Source: Gadus chalcogrammus (taxonomy: Eukaryota; Chordata; Actinopteri; Gadiformes; Gadidae). Taken from it: a stretch of DNA of 64,000 nt. A program made the translations under genes and the position numbers. The stretch covers positions 22,404,818-22,468,817 of the forward strand of contig NC_079419.1 in assembly GCF_026213295.1 (NCBI RefSeq). The letters run 5' to 3'. Below the pieces are notes generated by a model. That model was given only the letters and a program-made list of their open reading frames with translations, was not told the DNA's origin and ran no database searches. Numbering within the stretch: the stretch's first letter is position 1; every line of letters begins with the position of its first letter. Of this stretch, positions 22,721-34,112 are shown piece by piece.

Positions 22721-22934
22721 GCATGTAGTTGTACCGCTTGCGGATAGCGTATTCGCTTTTTGAAAAGGATCGCGCTCCAGACTGTGTGCAGCCTCGCGAC
22801 CAAGGGTCGGAGCAACGGGTGAACTCGTCCTCCAGGGGCTGTTTGTCTGTATAGCGCTGAAAGGCTTCCCTTGAGTAGAAGCTTCCAAGTTTTTGTTTAG
22901 TAACACTTCTGTTAGAAGAATATATATATAATCG

Positions 22935-23480
22935 TTCAGTCACTTACCGGTGAAGGCAGCGCTCTCGCGTCCTCTCCCGGCAACACTGCTGGGATTATTT
23001 TCACTACTGGGATTAATTTCGCTACTGATAGCTCCCTTATAGAAACAGCTCGGCTGTGTTCTGGGTTACCAAATTTATTTGGTAAAAGTTTTTCCAGTCA
23101 GTCACTTACCGGTGAAGGCAGCGTTCTCGCGCCCTCTCCCTGTAACACTGTTGCGTATTTCTTTCCGTCACTTACCGGTGAAGGCAGCGCTCTCGCGCCC
23201 TCTCCCTGTAACACTGTTGGGGTTTTCTTTTCAGTCACTTACCGGTGAAGGCAGCGCTCTCGCGCCCTCTCCCTGTAACACTTGTGTTTCTTTTCAGTCA
23301 CTTGCCGGTGAAGGCAGCGCTCTCGCGTCCTCTCCCGGGAACACTGCTGTATATTTGAGTGCGTAATTATTTTCAGTCACTTGCTGGTGAAGACTGCGCT
23401 CTCGCGTCCTCTCCCGGTAATACTTTTTTTGGTTTTTCTTGAATTAGTAGTTTACTGGTGAAGGCAGTGCTCCCTCTCCC
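22935..23480 (+). repeat. DIRS leader tandem repeats (about 65-75 bp)
   Basis: Seven imperfect units, each containing CAGTCACTTACCGGTGAAGG, then CAGCGCTCTCGCG and CCTCTCCC, start at about 22937, 23098, 23166, 23233, 23295, 23374 and 23448. They occupy the sequence between the left terminal repeat and gag. Each carries TTACCGGTGAAGG, so the array could be a repeated regulatory or RNA element; role unknown. Confidence 0.85.
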
Positions 23481-23492
23481 AGTGTTCTGCTG

Positions 23493-24983
23493 ATGGCTCA
23501 TGTGTGTGGCGCCTGTGTGGCCCTCCTTGAGCCTGACGATGGCCATGATCGCTGCCCCTCTTGCCTCGGCTTCGAGCATTTGAGGGAGGGCCTTACAGAG
23601 AGGGCCTGTATGAACTGCGGCTCCATGCCCTTGGCACTCAGGCTGGCTAGGCTCGCAGTGGTGGAACAACCAACAGCGCCACTTCCTCCGGCTCAGCCCG
23701 TCCGTTCTTGGCGTCGGGGTAGAGCAGGCCCCCCCCCCAGGAAAAGGGCTAGGGACGAGCTAGCATCCAAGGTGGATCGCTTGTCGTCCGACATGGAGAG
23801 GATACAGGAACTCCTCCTGACCCTTCAACCTGGGGCAGGTGGCGCTGTGGCTGATAGCCGGCCTGACCCTTCCTTGGGGGATGTGCCGGGGACGGACGAT
23901 GTCCTGTCGCTGGCGGCATCAGCCAACCTCTTCAGTGAGGGTGTCACGGGGGAGGAAGCCTCAAGCGCTTTTGGGGAGGCCTCCCGCTCCTCTGCTCAGA
24001 GCTCTGGGCACAGCACAGAGGGCAACCCCATCGGGGCCGTCATCCGTATGGCCCTGGCTCGCCTGGGGCTCGATGCTCCTCAGGCAGACTTGGCTCAGCC
24101 TAGCGCCTTTTTCAGGCGCAGCCCTGCCACAGCCCCTTTCTCTGTCCCTCCTTCGGAGGAGTATTTAAAGGAGCTACACCTCTGCTGGAAGGATGCCAAG
24201 GCTCTCCCCCGTCCTTCTTCCAGTGCTCGGGCCTTGGCTGCCATGCGGGATCCAGCGCAGTATGGTTTGGGTCGCATGCCACCCGTTGAGCCCGCCATTG
24301 CCTCCCTCATTTTAACCCCCGATCAGGCCTTGCGGCCGGATGCCAGGTGTCCTCGGCCCCAGTGCAGGGTCACAGACGACCTGCTTTCAAAGGCCTATGA
24401 CGCAGCAGCACGTATGGGGCGGATTGGCAACTCCCTCTCCCACCTAATGCTGGCGCTCTCGACCTCACTGCAACAAGCTGCAGTTGAGCCGTCTACGCAG
24501 GACCTGAGCGACGCGTCCCTACAGGCCTTTGCCCTCATGTCCAGGGAATTAGGGCGTGTTATGTCCACCCTGGTCCAGATTTGCCGCCAGGTTTGGTTGG
24601 CTCAGTCGCCCCTGACGGAGGCGTGCAGGACGGCCCTTAGAGCCGTGCCAGTGGTACCAGGGGAGCTGTTTGGGTCAGCTGCCCTGGAGACGCTGGAGCG
24701 AGCTGCCCAAGCTAGGCAAACCAACCTGCAGTTGTCGGGTCTTCACAGGAGTGTGTCCGCTCCTGGCAGGCCTAGAGCCCCCCCGGCTGCCCCCCGGGGC
24801 CGCTACCAGCCACCACGCTCTTACCCAGCGAGAGATGAGGGCCTACGCAGGTCTCGGTGGCCCGCCCAGCAGCCCGCTGATAGCTTTCGCGCCCCCGCCC
24901 GCCCATCGCCCGGGCAGCCTCGGGCCGCGGAGCCTCACCGGTACCCCTCCAGAGCCAACAGAGGCCGGGGGGCCAGGCGCTAG
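23493..24983 (+). CDS. DIRS Gag-like protein
   Basis: An uninterrupted frame of 496 codons starts at ATG 23493, just after the leader repeats. The N-terminus has spaced cysteines (CGACVAL…CPSCLGF…CMNCGS) that may form a zinc-binding site. A basic patch (PPPRKRARDE) follows, then a helical middle part and an Arg/Pro-rich C-terminus (about residues 420-496), as expected for an RNA-binding structural protein. Position ahead of RT and composition fit ORF1 of fish DIRS elements. The frame overlaps the start of the RT-containing frame. No damage is visible. Confidence 0.75.
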   Translation: MAHVCGACVALLEPDDGHDRCPSCLGFEHLREGLTERACMNCGSMPLALRLARLAVVEQPTAPLPPAQPVRSWRRGRAGPPPRKRARDELASKVDRLSSDMERIQELLLTLQPGAGGAVADSRPDPSLGDVPGTDDVLSLAASANLFSEGVTGEEASSAFGEASRSSAQSSGHSTEGNPIGAVIRMALARLGLDAPQADLAQPSAFFRRSPATAPFSVPPSEEYLKELHLCWKDAKALPRPSSSARALAAMRDPAQYGLGRMPPVEPAIASLILTPDQALRPDARCPRPQCRVTDDLLSKAYDAAARMGRIGNSLSHLMLALSTSLQQAAVEPSTQDLSDASLQAFALMSRELGRVMSTLVQICRQVWLAQSPLTEACRTALRAVPVVPGELFGSAALETLERAAQARQTNLQLSGLHRSVSAPGRPRAPPAAPRGRYQPPRSYPARDEGLRRSRWPAQQPADSFRAPARPSPGQPRAAEPHRYPSRANRGRGARR

Positions 24984-26780
24984 GACCACGGGGCCGGTCG
25001 TCGGCTGTTTTTCCCAGCAGCAGATCAGCTACTGGGCTGCCTGTACTATAGACCCCTGGGTGGTTTCCACCTTAACCCGGGGGTACGAATTACAGTTCCG
25101 ACGCCGGCCCCAGGCCTTCGGCCGGGTCAGGATGACAGTCGTCCGCGACCCGACAAAGGCCGCAGCTCTGACCCAGGAGCTATCCGCCCTCCTGGCCAAG
25201 GGTGCGATCGAGCCAGTGGACCCTCAGTTACAACCCGGGGGGTTCTACTCTGCGTACTTTCTGGTAACCAAGAAAGACGGCGGATTCAGGCCCATTCTAG
25301 ACCTAAGGGGCCTGAACACGTTTTTAAAAATTTTACCTCGGCGGACACCCTGAGGGTAGTTGCCAGGGGGGAGTGGTTCACGACCATAGACCTAAAGGAC
25401 GCCTATTTTCATGTGCCGGTTGCGGCACACCACAGGCGGTTCCTGAGGTTTGCCTATCGGGGCAGGCATTACCAATTCAGGGTACTTCCCTTCGGGCTTT
25501 CCCTCTCCCCGAGGGTTTTCACCAGGGTTGTGGCGGCAGCCCTCGCACCCCTGCAGACGCAGGGCATGAAGGTCCTGCCGTATCTGGACGACTGGCTGGT
25601 CTGTGCGCCCTCCAGGTCCCAGGTGTCCCAGGACACGGCCCGCCTGCTGTCGCACGTCGCCCGGCTGGGCTTGACGGTGAACCTATCAAAGAGTTGCCTG
25701 GACCCTTCCCAACGGGTTACCTATCTGGGGTTGGTCCTGGAATCGGTCGCCATGAAGGCCTACCTTTAACGACATCCTCCGCCTCCTTCCCCTCTTCAGA
25801 GCCGGCAGGAGGCTGCTTTTTATTCATTTTCTTCAGCTTCTGGGCAAGCTGGCAGCTGCTTCAGCTGTGGTGCCTCTGGGCTTACTGTCCCTGCGCCCAC
25901 TCCAAATGTGGCTGAACAGCCTGCACCTAGATGCCAAGTGGCACAGGCAGAGGAGGGTCAAGGTGACCCTGCAGTGTCTTGTCTCTCTGGCTCCATGGAG
26001 AAAGAGAGTGTATCTGGAGGCAGGCGTGCCCATGGGCGCAATCCCGGCGCGCTGGGAGTTGGTGACAACCGACACCTGCCTCTCGGGATGGGGCGCAGTG
26101 TGGCAGGGCAGGACTGCGCAGGGACGGTGGTCTGGCCGGGACGTGGCACAACACATCAATGTGCTGGAACTCCGGGCTGTGCAGCTGGCACTAGCCAGCT
26201 TTCTGCCCCATTTGATAGGCCGGCCTGTCCTGGTCCGGTCGGACAACATGGCCACGGTTTCGCAGGTGAACCACCAGGGGGGCACCAGGTCATCACGGCT
26301 TCTCCGGGTATCCCAGAGCCTGTGGACTTGGGCTTCTCCCCGTCTGGCCAGCCTACGGGCAGTCTATTTGCCGGGGGCCCAGAATCGGGCGGCAGACTTC
26401 CTCTCCCGACGGAAGGCTTCACCCCGAGGTGGTGGAGTCAATGTGGGGCCTCTTCGGCAGGGCAGAGGTGGACCTCTTTGCCTCGGAGGAGTCGGCGCAT
26501 TGCCCCCTCTGGTTCTCCTGGGCAGAAGCGTCCAGCCCTTTAGGGCAGGACGCGCTGGCGCACGATTGGCCGGACAGGCCTCTTTATGCCTACCCACCAT
26601 TGCCTCTGGTTCTGCCGACACTCCAGAGGGTCCTTTTGCAGGGCCACCGGCTCCTTCTGGTGGCCCCCTTTTGGCCGGGGAGGCTCTGGTATCCACTGCT
26701 GCTCAGGCTCTGCTGCAGCTCGCCATGGCGCCTCCCCGACAGGAGGGATCTCCTGTCCCAGCTGGGGGGTCAGATCTGGC
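24984..26780 (+). pseudogene. DIRS reverse transcriptase / RNase H / MT-like region, frameshifted
   Basis: The domain order is readable across three frames. The RT begins near 25020 (FYSAYFLVTKKDGGFRPILDLR), shifts near 25345, and continues with TIDLKDAYFHV and VLPYLDDWLV (catalytic Asp pair at about 25579-25584). It shifts again near 25765. RNase H follows (TTDTCLSGWG, VLELRAV, VRSDN, AADFLSRR), then a third shift near 26415. After that comes VDLFASEESAHCPLWFS…LYAYPPLPLV, which fits the methyltransferase-like region between RNase H and recombinase in DIRS elements. Three shifts mean no single functional product. The short frames on the opposite strand here are shadows. Confidence 0.85.
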
Positions 26781-27861
26781 ATCCCGACCCCTCTCGCCTA
26801 CAGCTCTGGGCTTGGCCACTGCAGGGCCCGACCCACTGCTGAGGGAGTGCACTGCGGCTGTCAGGGGTACGGTCATGAGTGCCAGGGCACCATCGACCAG
26901 GTTGCAGTACGGAAACAGGTGGAAGCTGTTCTCCAACTGGTGTGCGGCTAGGGCCGTGGATCCAGTGCACTGCGCTGTGACCACGGTGCTGGAATTTCTG
27001 CAGTCCCTCCTGGATAGTGGCCGGTCGCACTCCACCTTGAGGGTCTATGTCGCTGCCATCTCCTCCCTACATGATAGGGTTGACGGCGCCAAGGTAGGGT
27101 GCCACAGATTAGTGTCCCTCTTTCTAAGAGGGGCTTTGAGGCTGCGTCCCCCTACAGCCATGCGGTCTCCAGCATGGGACCTGCCGCTGGTGCTGGAAGC
27201 CTTGTCATCTCCTCCCTTCGAGCCTTTGGGTCAAGGGGGGTTGAAGTGGCTGTCCATGAAGGCTGCCTTTTTACTCGCCATAACATCTGCCAAGCGGGTC
27301 GGGGAGTTGCATGCCCTATCAGTGAGTGATACATGCCTGAGGTGGAACTCTGATGGCTCGGGTGTCACTCTATGGCCGAATGTTGCGTTCCTGCCAAAGA
27401 TCCTGCCACGCAATCACCTTAACCAGCCCATCCAGTTAGCACGCTTTGACCCCCCTTCTGGGGAGGGTGGGTCTGAGCTGCTGTGCCCGGTGCGGGCCCT
27501 TAGGGCTTATATTTCTGCTACCGCCGGTATTCGCCAGTCGGAGCAGCTTTTTGTTTGCCATGATGGCCCTAACAGGGGTCGTGCATTAACAAAGCAGAGG
27601 CTGTCCCACTGGATTGTGGAGACCATAACGCACGCCTACGGGGCCAGTGGCCGCCCCCCGCCATCCAGGGTGAGGTGTCACTCAACCAGGAGCGTCTCCA
27701 CATCATGGGCTGCCCTGAGAGGGGTGCCCCTGGGGACCATCTGTGCCGCGGCGTCATGGGCGTCGCCTAGCACATTCTCCAGGTTCTACCGGGTCAACGT
27801 TGCCACTCCCCATCCAATGGGCGTGGCCCTGATACCAAGCTCTGCTGCCTCTGGTCAGTAG
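26781..27861 (+). CDS. DIRS tyrosine recombinase
   Basis: The last third of the frame 25867-27861 is an intact tyrosine recombinase, which DIRS elements use instead of a DDE integrase. An N-terminal core-binding part (STRLQYGNRWKLFSNWC…HSTLRVYVAAISSLHD) leads to Box I Arg in SAKRVGELHAL (about 27296), Box II in CHSTRSVSTSWA (H-x-x-R, about 27680), and the nucleophile Tyr in STFSRFYRVNV (about 27788). All catalytic residues are present. It ends at TAG 27859. The true start cannot be fixed because the frame is open upstream through RNase H; the segment starting near 26780 (LLRECTAAV) is where family similarity begins. Confidence 0.9.
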
Positions 27862-27902
27862 GTGAGCACCTTGATTCTTCGTGACATTGTTGGTATTGGC
27901 CA

Positions 27903-28004
27903 TCCAGTGCTTAATGCACCGCCTCTGGCGGTCAGTAAGGATGAAATAGAACGCAGAGTTACGTATGTAACTCCGGTTCTATGAATCCTGGATGACCGCC
28001 AGAG
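27903..28004 (+). repeat. DIRS internal complementary region
   Basis: 27903-27952 is the reverse complement of the left outer end (22540-22589) and 27953-28004 that of the right outer end (28179-28230), joined back to back. It therefore records the sequence of the joined element ends. Confidence 0.92.
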
Positions 28005-28032
28005 TTACAGGTCACTCAGAAGTCTCGTGGTT

Positions 28033-28230
28033 CGCGAGAAGATTCTGGGAACAGATCCTCTGTCGACACCGTGCTATATAGCCAATCCGGTGTCTCGAGG
28101 GTCACATGTGACCTTGTTGGTATAGGTACTCGAACTGCGCATGCGCGAGACGGATAAATCCAGTGCTTAATGCACCGCCTCTGGCGGTCATCCAGGATTC
28201 ATAGAACCGGAGTTACATACGTAACTCTGC
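28033..28230 (-). repeat. DIRS right inverted terminal repeat
   Basis: Reverse complement of the left repeat over about 160 bp, including the TCGAACTGCGCATGCGCGAG block, with a unique outer end AACCGGAGTTACATACGTAA that pairs with 27953-28004. Confidence 0.9.
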
Positions 28231-28245
28231 GTTTTTTGTGATTCA

Positions 28246-31200
28246 GAGAAGCATTATTTTGAGCATCTTGGCATTCACTAAAGGAAGTTTGAAGCAGTTG
28301 CATGTGTCTTCAAAAACTGCAACTTCAATACAAATATGTATTCCACCTTTGCTACACATAGACACAGAAAACACCAGTCACACACCCTTGAGGATTTTAA
28401 AACTGAAATATTAAAAAGCCAACCTTATGAACCCATGTTTGCTCAGGATGAGACCTGTGTGGAAGAGAGCTTAGAGCTTCGGGATGGGGAACCACAGGAG
28501 TTGTCTCAAGATATAAAAGAGAAATTTGGCCATCTCTTTTTGAAGTTGGAAAGCATGTTCAATGTCCCAAACAAATGCATTGATGAAAGTAGATTTAGAT
28601 TAGTTTATATCCACCTCTGCATCTGGTCCACTTTTAAGAGATGTGGTGGTGTCCACCTTGAAAAGCCATAATTGTGATCTGGATCCAGCCATTATCTCAG
28701 ATTTAGTGAAAAATATTTGTGAGACAAACCCTATAAGTACTGCGTTGGGGACAGGTGGCCCTTTCACAACTTCATACAGGAGAAGAGAATTCATGAAGAA
28801 GCATTTTTCAGTTGTTGAACCAGAAGAACACATACTTCATAAAAAAGAGGGCAAAACCTTCCAGTATGTCCCAATATTGCCATCCTTGGTGCAGGTCCTA
28901 AGTAAGTATTTTCAAGAAAACACATTTGAAGGTGAAAACAAATCTGAAAATGACTTTAAGTACAAGACATTTCGTGATGGATCGAGTGAGTCTCATCCTG
29001 TACATTGATGACAGGTCCATGTAATCCTCTTGGGACCTCTCGAAAGAAGCACAAAGTCACAGCTGTCTATTTGGTGTTGGTAAACATTCCAGTGCAGTTA
29101 CGTTCCACATTGACATCAATCTACCTTGCAATTCTGTGTAAGGCTGAAGACACCAAGCAGTTTGGATTCCAGCGAGTTTTAGAGCCACTGTTAACCGATA
29201 TCCAAAGCTTGGTGAAAGATGGTATTTTTGTTCCAGCGTTAGGGAAGGCCATTAAAGGGACTGTGGTCAGTGTGGTGGCAGATAATTTTGGGGCGCACTC
29301 TGTGGCAGGATTTGTCGAAAGCTTTGCAGGGTCATACGTCTGCCGGTTTTGGGTTTGGGAGCGATCCAAGTTTAAGTCTGATGAAGTGAGATCTGGGTCT
29401 TTTCATCAAAGAACCAAAGATCAGCATACACTGCATGTACAGACAGCTGTGTCTGGTCCAGATCACACTCCTTGTTATGGTGTAAAAAAACAGTGTGCAT
29501 TGTCAGAAAAACTTGAACATTTTCATGTGACATCTGGTTACCCTCCAGATGTTTTACATGATCTGCTGGAGGGCATTGTTTCAAAGGAACTGGCTTTGGC
29601 ATTTGATAACTTGATCAAGAAAAAACATTTTTTTTTCAAGTGGAGTGATAAAACAAATCGCCCTCATCTCATTCCTCTCTCATTTTCGACATGAAAATCA
29701 GTAGGGGGCACGCACATGAAAATTGGTGCTTATTACGTCTTTTGCCTCTGGTTATATGTTTAAAAGTACCCGAACAAGAGCCTGTATGGCAGATGCTGAT
29801 GACACTGAAAGACATTGTGGACCTTGTCGTGTCTCCAGTCCATACAGAAGAAAGCATTTGCTATCTTCACAGCATCATTTCAGAACACCGAAGCAGATTC
29901 CTTGATGTTTTCCCTTCAACATAAACTCATTCCCATGCACTATCCTCAGCTCAGTCGGGAATTTGGCCGCCTAGCTGCCCTCTGGACAATGAGATTCGAG
30001 GCCAAACACAGCTTTTTCAAGAAGGTGGTCAGACACACTGGTTGTTTCAGGAATATCTTGCTGTCCCTTGCAAATAAGCACCAGCTCATGGTTGCATACC
30101 ACCCATCACATGCTGTCAAACCATCACTTGCAGTCACAAAAACAACAGAGGTCTCTTTAGATGTGCTTGAGGATGATCTAAAAGACCTGGTGATATCCAG
30201 ATTCCCTGCTGTTACGGCTGTGCATGTTGCCAATAATGTGTGCAGTTTAGGCACCAACTATGCAGTGGGAATGTTGTTGTGTTGTGGTTCCACTGCAGGA
30301 CTGCCTGACTTTTCTGAAGTGTTGCAGATAATGGTGATTTGTAACAAACTGACTTTTTTTGTGAGACAAGAAAATACAAGGTACAATGAACACCTGAGGA
30401 GTTATGAGCTGGAGAACACAGGGAGTGTGCACTTACTTGAGCATAGAGAGCTTAAAGATTATTATCTTTTGGCTCCATACACCCTTGCAGGAAGACGCCA
30501 ATGACAATTTTGAAGCACCACATTTGCCTATCCTTTTAGTAGAGAAGCTTGTGAATAAATGTCAGTGTATTTCTCTTCTCTGTTGTTGCAGCTTCTTTCT
30601 GTTATCCGCGAAACTGCGGATAATTTTTGGGGAGGATGAGGTCTGCAAACTAATCTTACCTGCAGGGATCCAAAGCACACTACAGGATCTCACTGATGTT
30701 CTTCGAGAGACATTTAATATTTCAGGACCATTCAATGTTATGTACCAGGACATGGATTTCGACGGTCAGTTCTTCACTTTGACCTCGATTGAGAATGTAC
30801 AAGATAAAGCTAACCTCAAAGTAGTAAAAACTGAACCAGTGATCTTGAGTCTCACTCCTTTGGACATGTCAGAAGTCGAATCTCCAGTTCCACTATCTAC
30901 ACTATCAAACTCCTCCTCATCTGGATGCGACACAATCCTGCTTTCCTCCCCAGATGAGAGTGGACCATCCTACATGTCTAAGCCCTGGCCATTTAAGTTT
31001 GAAATACCAGTCTTTTCTTATGATGTAGACCAGGGATGGGCAACTTTCATGATAAAGAGGGCCACATTTTTCATCATAACCATCGGAGGGCCACATGACT
31101 GCACACTTCAACTAAACGTGAGCTGAGAGAAGCTACACAATTTTGAATTTGGTAGATATGATTTCCTGTATTCTGGTGCATTTTGGGGATGGCCACTACC

Positions 31201-33243
31201 TAAAAAATCATCCAGAATCATAACCTATGTATGGTATGTTAATCAAACCAACATACATTCATTTCATGTTTTCCATGCTAAAAAAGCCACATGAATGGTC
31301 AGTATTTTTATCAGTGCAAAGGGCTCACATACATCATTATTCAATGAAGTAAAAAAACTGAAAAACAGTGGTCCAACATTAAGTGCAACAACTCAATGAA
31401 CTCAAACCCAACAAGCAGTTGTAGTAGTTGTAGTGGCGACTTAGGTGGATATCTTTAATGACTGATATCGCTTCTAAGCAAACTAGACGCATGGGTTTGC
31501 CTTCGAATTCTATGAATTCTTCTCATCTTTCTTAACCGAGTTTTCTGTAACTCGATCAATTATTATTATTCATATATATTTATTTTTTTTATTATGTGCG
31601 GGCCTGACTGAGTGAGGATGCGGGCGGCCCACGGGCCGCCAGTTGCCCATCCCTGATGTAGACCTTGCACTGGAAGCAGGAAAGCAAGCTTATGAAAATG
31701 ATGGCACACTTTTGAACAACCCAAGAGTAACTAGTAGCATTCTTGAGAAGCTTGCAGAGATTATATTTGGCTTCACAGCATATCCAACTGGTGTCCAGAT
31801 TTTAGATGTTACTGAAGCCTTGGTAGAAAAATACCCATGCCTCAAAGAGCCAGGGTCTTTTTAATTGCCTATATGGTTGGCAACAGAGGATAAAGTATAA
31901 GATGGGCAACTACAGGGCAAAGTTAAGAGGTTGCCAATTACCCATTTCAGAGCTTGAGATGAACACACTGAAGAGACGATGCTCCAGTGAAGGGGGTTCA
32001 CAGGCTTTAAAAGGCCAAAAAAACTGAAGTCAACTATCTGCCACCACTGCCATTTGGTGAGACTGAGAAACCTTAGAGAAGGAGGGATTAGGTTTGCTGA
32101 AGGAAATAAAAAAGAAGAACAATGAGAGGGCAATTAATGAGAAAATGGAGAAGTCCTTCGCTATAAGAAGAACAAAGGTTGCCAAGGATTGCCCCGCAAT
32201 CCAAGACCTCTTGTAGAGATGGCCTTCTCTGTTCTGTGAAAATCAGGTAAATCAAGTTCTTGTTCAAGCAGCAACTAAGTGTATGTGTGATCTCATGAGT
32301 CATCTTTAACATGATTTTGTGTTTTTATCTCATTTCAGATCAAAGAGGAGTTTAAACTAATAACCACGATGCATCTGTAGCGAACCTTTTTTGTCCAGAT
32401 TCGACAGGTACACCACCAAACTCCTGGAGATATTTCGGAATAAGGGCGGGACTGCAGGGAACAAAATAAAACCAATGTTGGACTCACTGAATGAGATTAA
32501 ATTTCTAATTATTTTAATTACATAATCTAATGATGAGGTCATACACACTGACAATGTATCACTCTTTTATTTAATCTAATCGGTGTCTGTGTTGGCCTGA
32601 AACTGTTCTCCTTATCCTGTCACTGTGGTCACAATTAACAATTTATGCACATGATTTTCTCCACAGGCGTACACAAACCTGTCATCTCTCCCTTAATATG
32701 TGCTCAAAAGCAGAGATTTACAGAATATCAAAGTGACTCTGTGAGTCCAGCGAAATCCCTTCCTACTGCCTATAGACTCCAATACAATAATTTCCAAAAA
32801 TATTACTCTTGTGTGTGGGAATTCCTGTCCTTGCCTGGTTCATTTTGTGATAGGTGGTAATGTTGCGAAAAAAATTCATTTGCAGGTCCAGTGATAGGCA
32901 GAAAACTTCCCTCATTGGGCAGAGTTTCTGGACCCACAGATTATGACATGCACTGGACATTGACTCTTGTCTCAACACACATCGTTAGGAAATTCATGTT
33001 AAGTTGCACACTTCACAACGTTAGAATGCCGTTGCAGGCTTACATTCCTCAGGGGTAACTTTCTGTTTACATCTGTATGTGCCGTTATGTATGTATGTTA
33101 CATATGTTATCTTATGTGTTCTCTGCAATAAATTTTATTTTTGTGTTTAATAGCATCATGTCGATGGCAGAAGGGACATTATCATCCGTTGCTTAGTTGA
33201 GCATCTTGGAGAGAGTGGAGAGGAGCTGATCAAAGACTATCAG
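28246..33243 (+). pseudogene. Multi-exon zinc-finger / PB1-like / SAMD3-like gene, decayed
   Basis: The readable part starts at an acceptor (TTTTTTGTGATTCAG, ending 28245). It encodes a C2H2-like finger (CVFKNCNFNT…THRHRKH), long unassigned segments (GPCNPLGTSRKKHKV, GYPPDVLHDLLEGIV, LWTMRFEAKHSFFKKV), a PB1/ubiquitin-like domain (KLRIIFGEDEVCKLIL, 30608-30830) and WPFKFEIPVFSYDVD (30986-31030). After a MITE it resumes LALEAGKQAYENDG, continues past 31861 (YGWQQRIKYKMGNYRAKLRG) to a GTAAAT donor at about 32247, and further exons lie at 32340-32500 and 33153-33243. These last parts resemble fish SAMD3-like proteins. Stops and shifts near 28600, 29000, 29690, 29920 and 31860 make it non-functional. 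Such proteins are multicopy in fish; function unknown. Confidence 0.6.
31031..31655. mobile_element. hAT-type MITE
   Basis: The insert begins CAGGGATGGGCAACTTTC and ends CCAGTTGCCCATCCCTG, an inverted-repeat pair of hAT type. It is flanked by a perfect 8-bp duplication ATGTAGAC (31023-31030 and 31656-31663). It contains no transposase. Removing it and one duplication rejoins the host frame (SYDVD to LALEAG). Confidence 0.93.
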
Positions 33244-33889
<646 letters not shown>

Positions 33890-33890
<1 letters not shown>

Positions 33891-34112
33891 TTGGCTGAAT
33901 CCGAATACTTAGTACATACTATTTCTGTTCAGTGTCTACTACTTGACCGTACCACACTTGACTGTGTAGTGTACGGTCTACAGCTATGCGTAGAACGCCT
34001 CTGAACGCTTCCGAACACCGCCAAAACGGGTAACTTGATAAGTTACCCGTTTTCCGTCTTCTCATCGTTGCTATTAAATTAAAAATGTCTCTTTTTACTT
34101 AATTACTTACTT
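33890..34112. repeat. DNA-transposon terminal fragment (GGCTGAATCCGAATAC type)
   Basis: GGCTGAATCCGAATACTTAG resembles GGCTGCATCCGAATACTCG at 41508. The CATCGTTGCTATTAAATTAA-ATGTCTCTTT stretch (34058-34090) is the reverse complement of 42060-42090. Both sites therefore hold pieces of one DNA-transposon family, unidentified. A TAACTTGATAAGTTA palindrome lies at 34031-34045. Confidence 0.45.

Larger units (their letters stand above)
22540..28230 (+). mobile_element. DIRS retrotransposon, structurally complete
   Basis: The 5.7-kb unit has inverted terminal repeats (22559-22720 and about 28033-28190), gag, reverse transcriptase/RNase H and a tyrosine recombinase, plus an internal complementary region (27903-28004). 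The left half of that region is the reverse complement of the outer left end (from 22540) and the right half that of the outer right end (28179-28230). This is the defining DIRS layout, thought to allow a circular intermediate that the recombinase integrates without target duplication. Both ends carry GTT (22540 and 28231). No target duplication is seen. The RT/RH part has three frame breaks, so the copy is probably inactive. Confidence 0.92.

Noticed and set aside
25392..27413. Many minus-strand frames opposite the DIRS genes
   Set aside because: Shadow frames caused by the GC-rich coding strand; the plus strand carries all the RT, RNase H and recombinase motifs.
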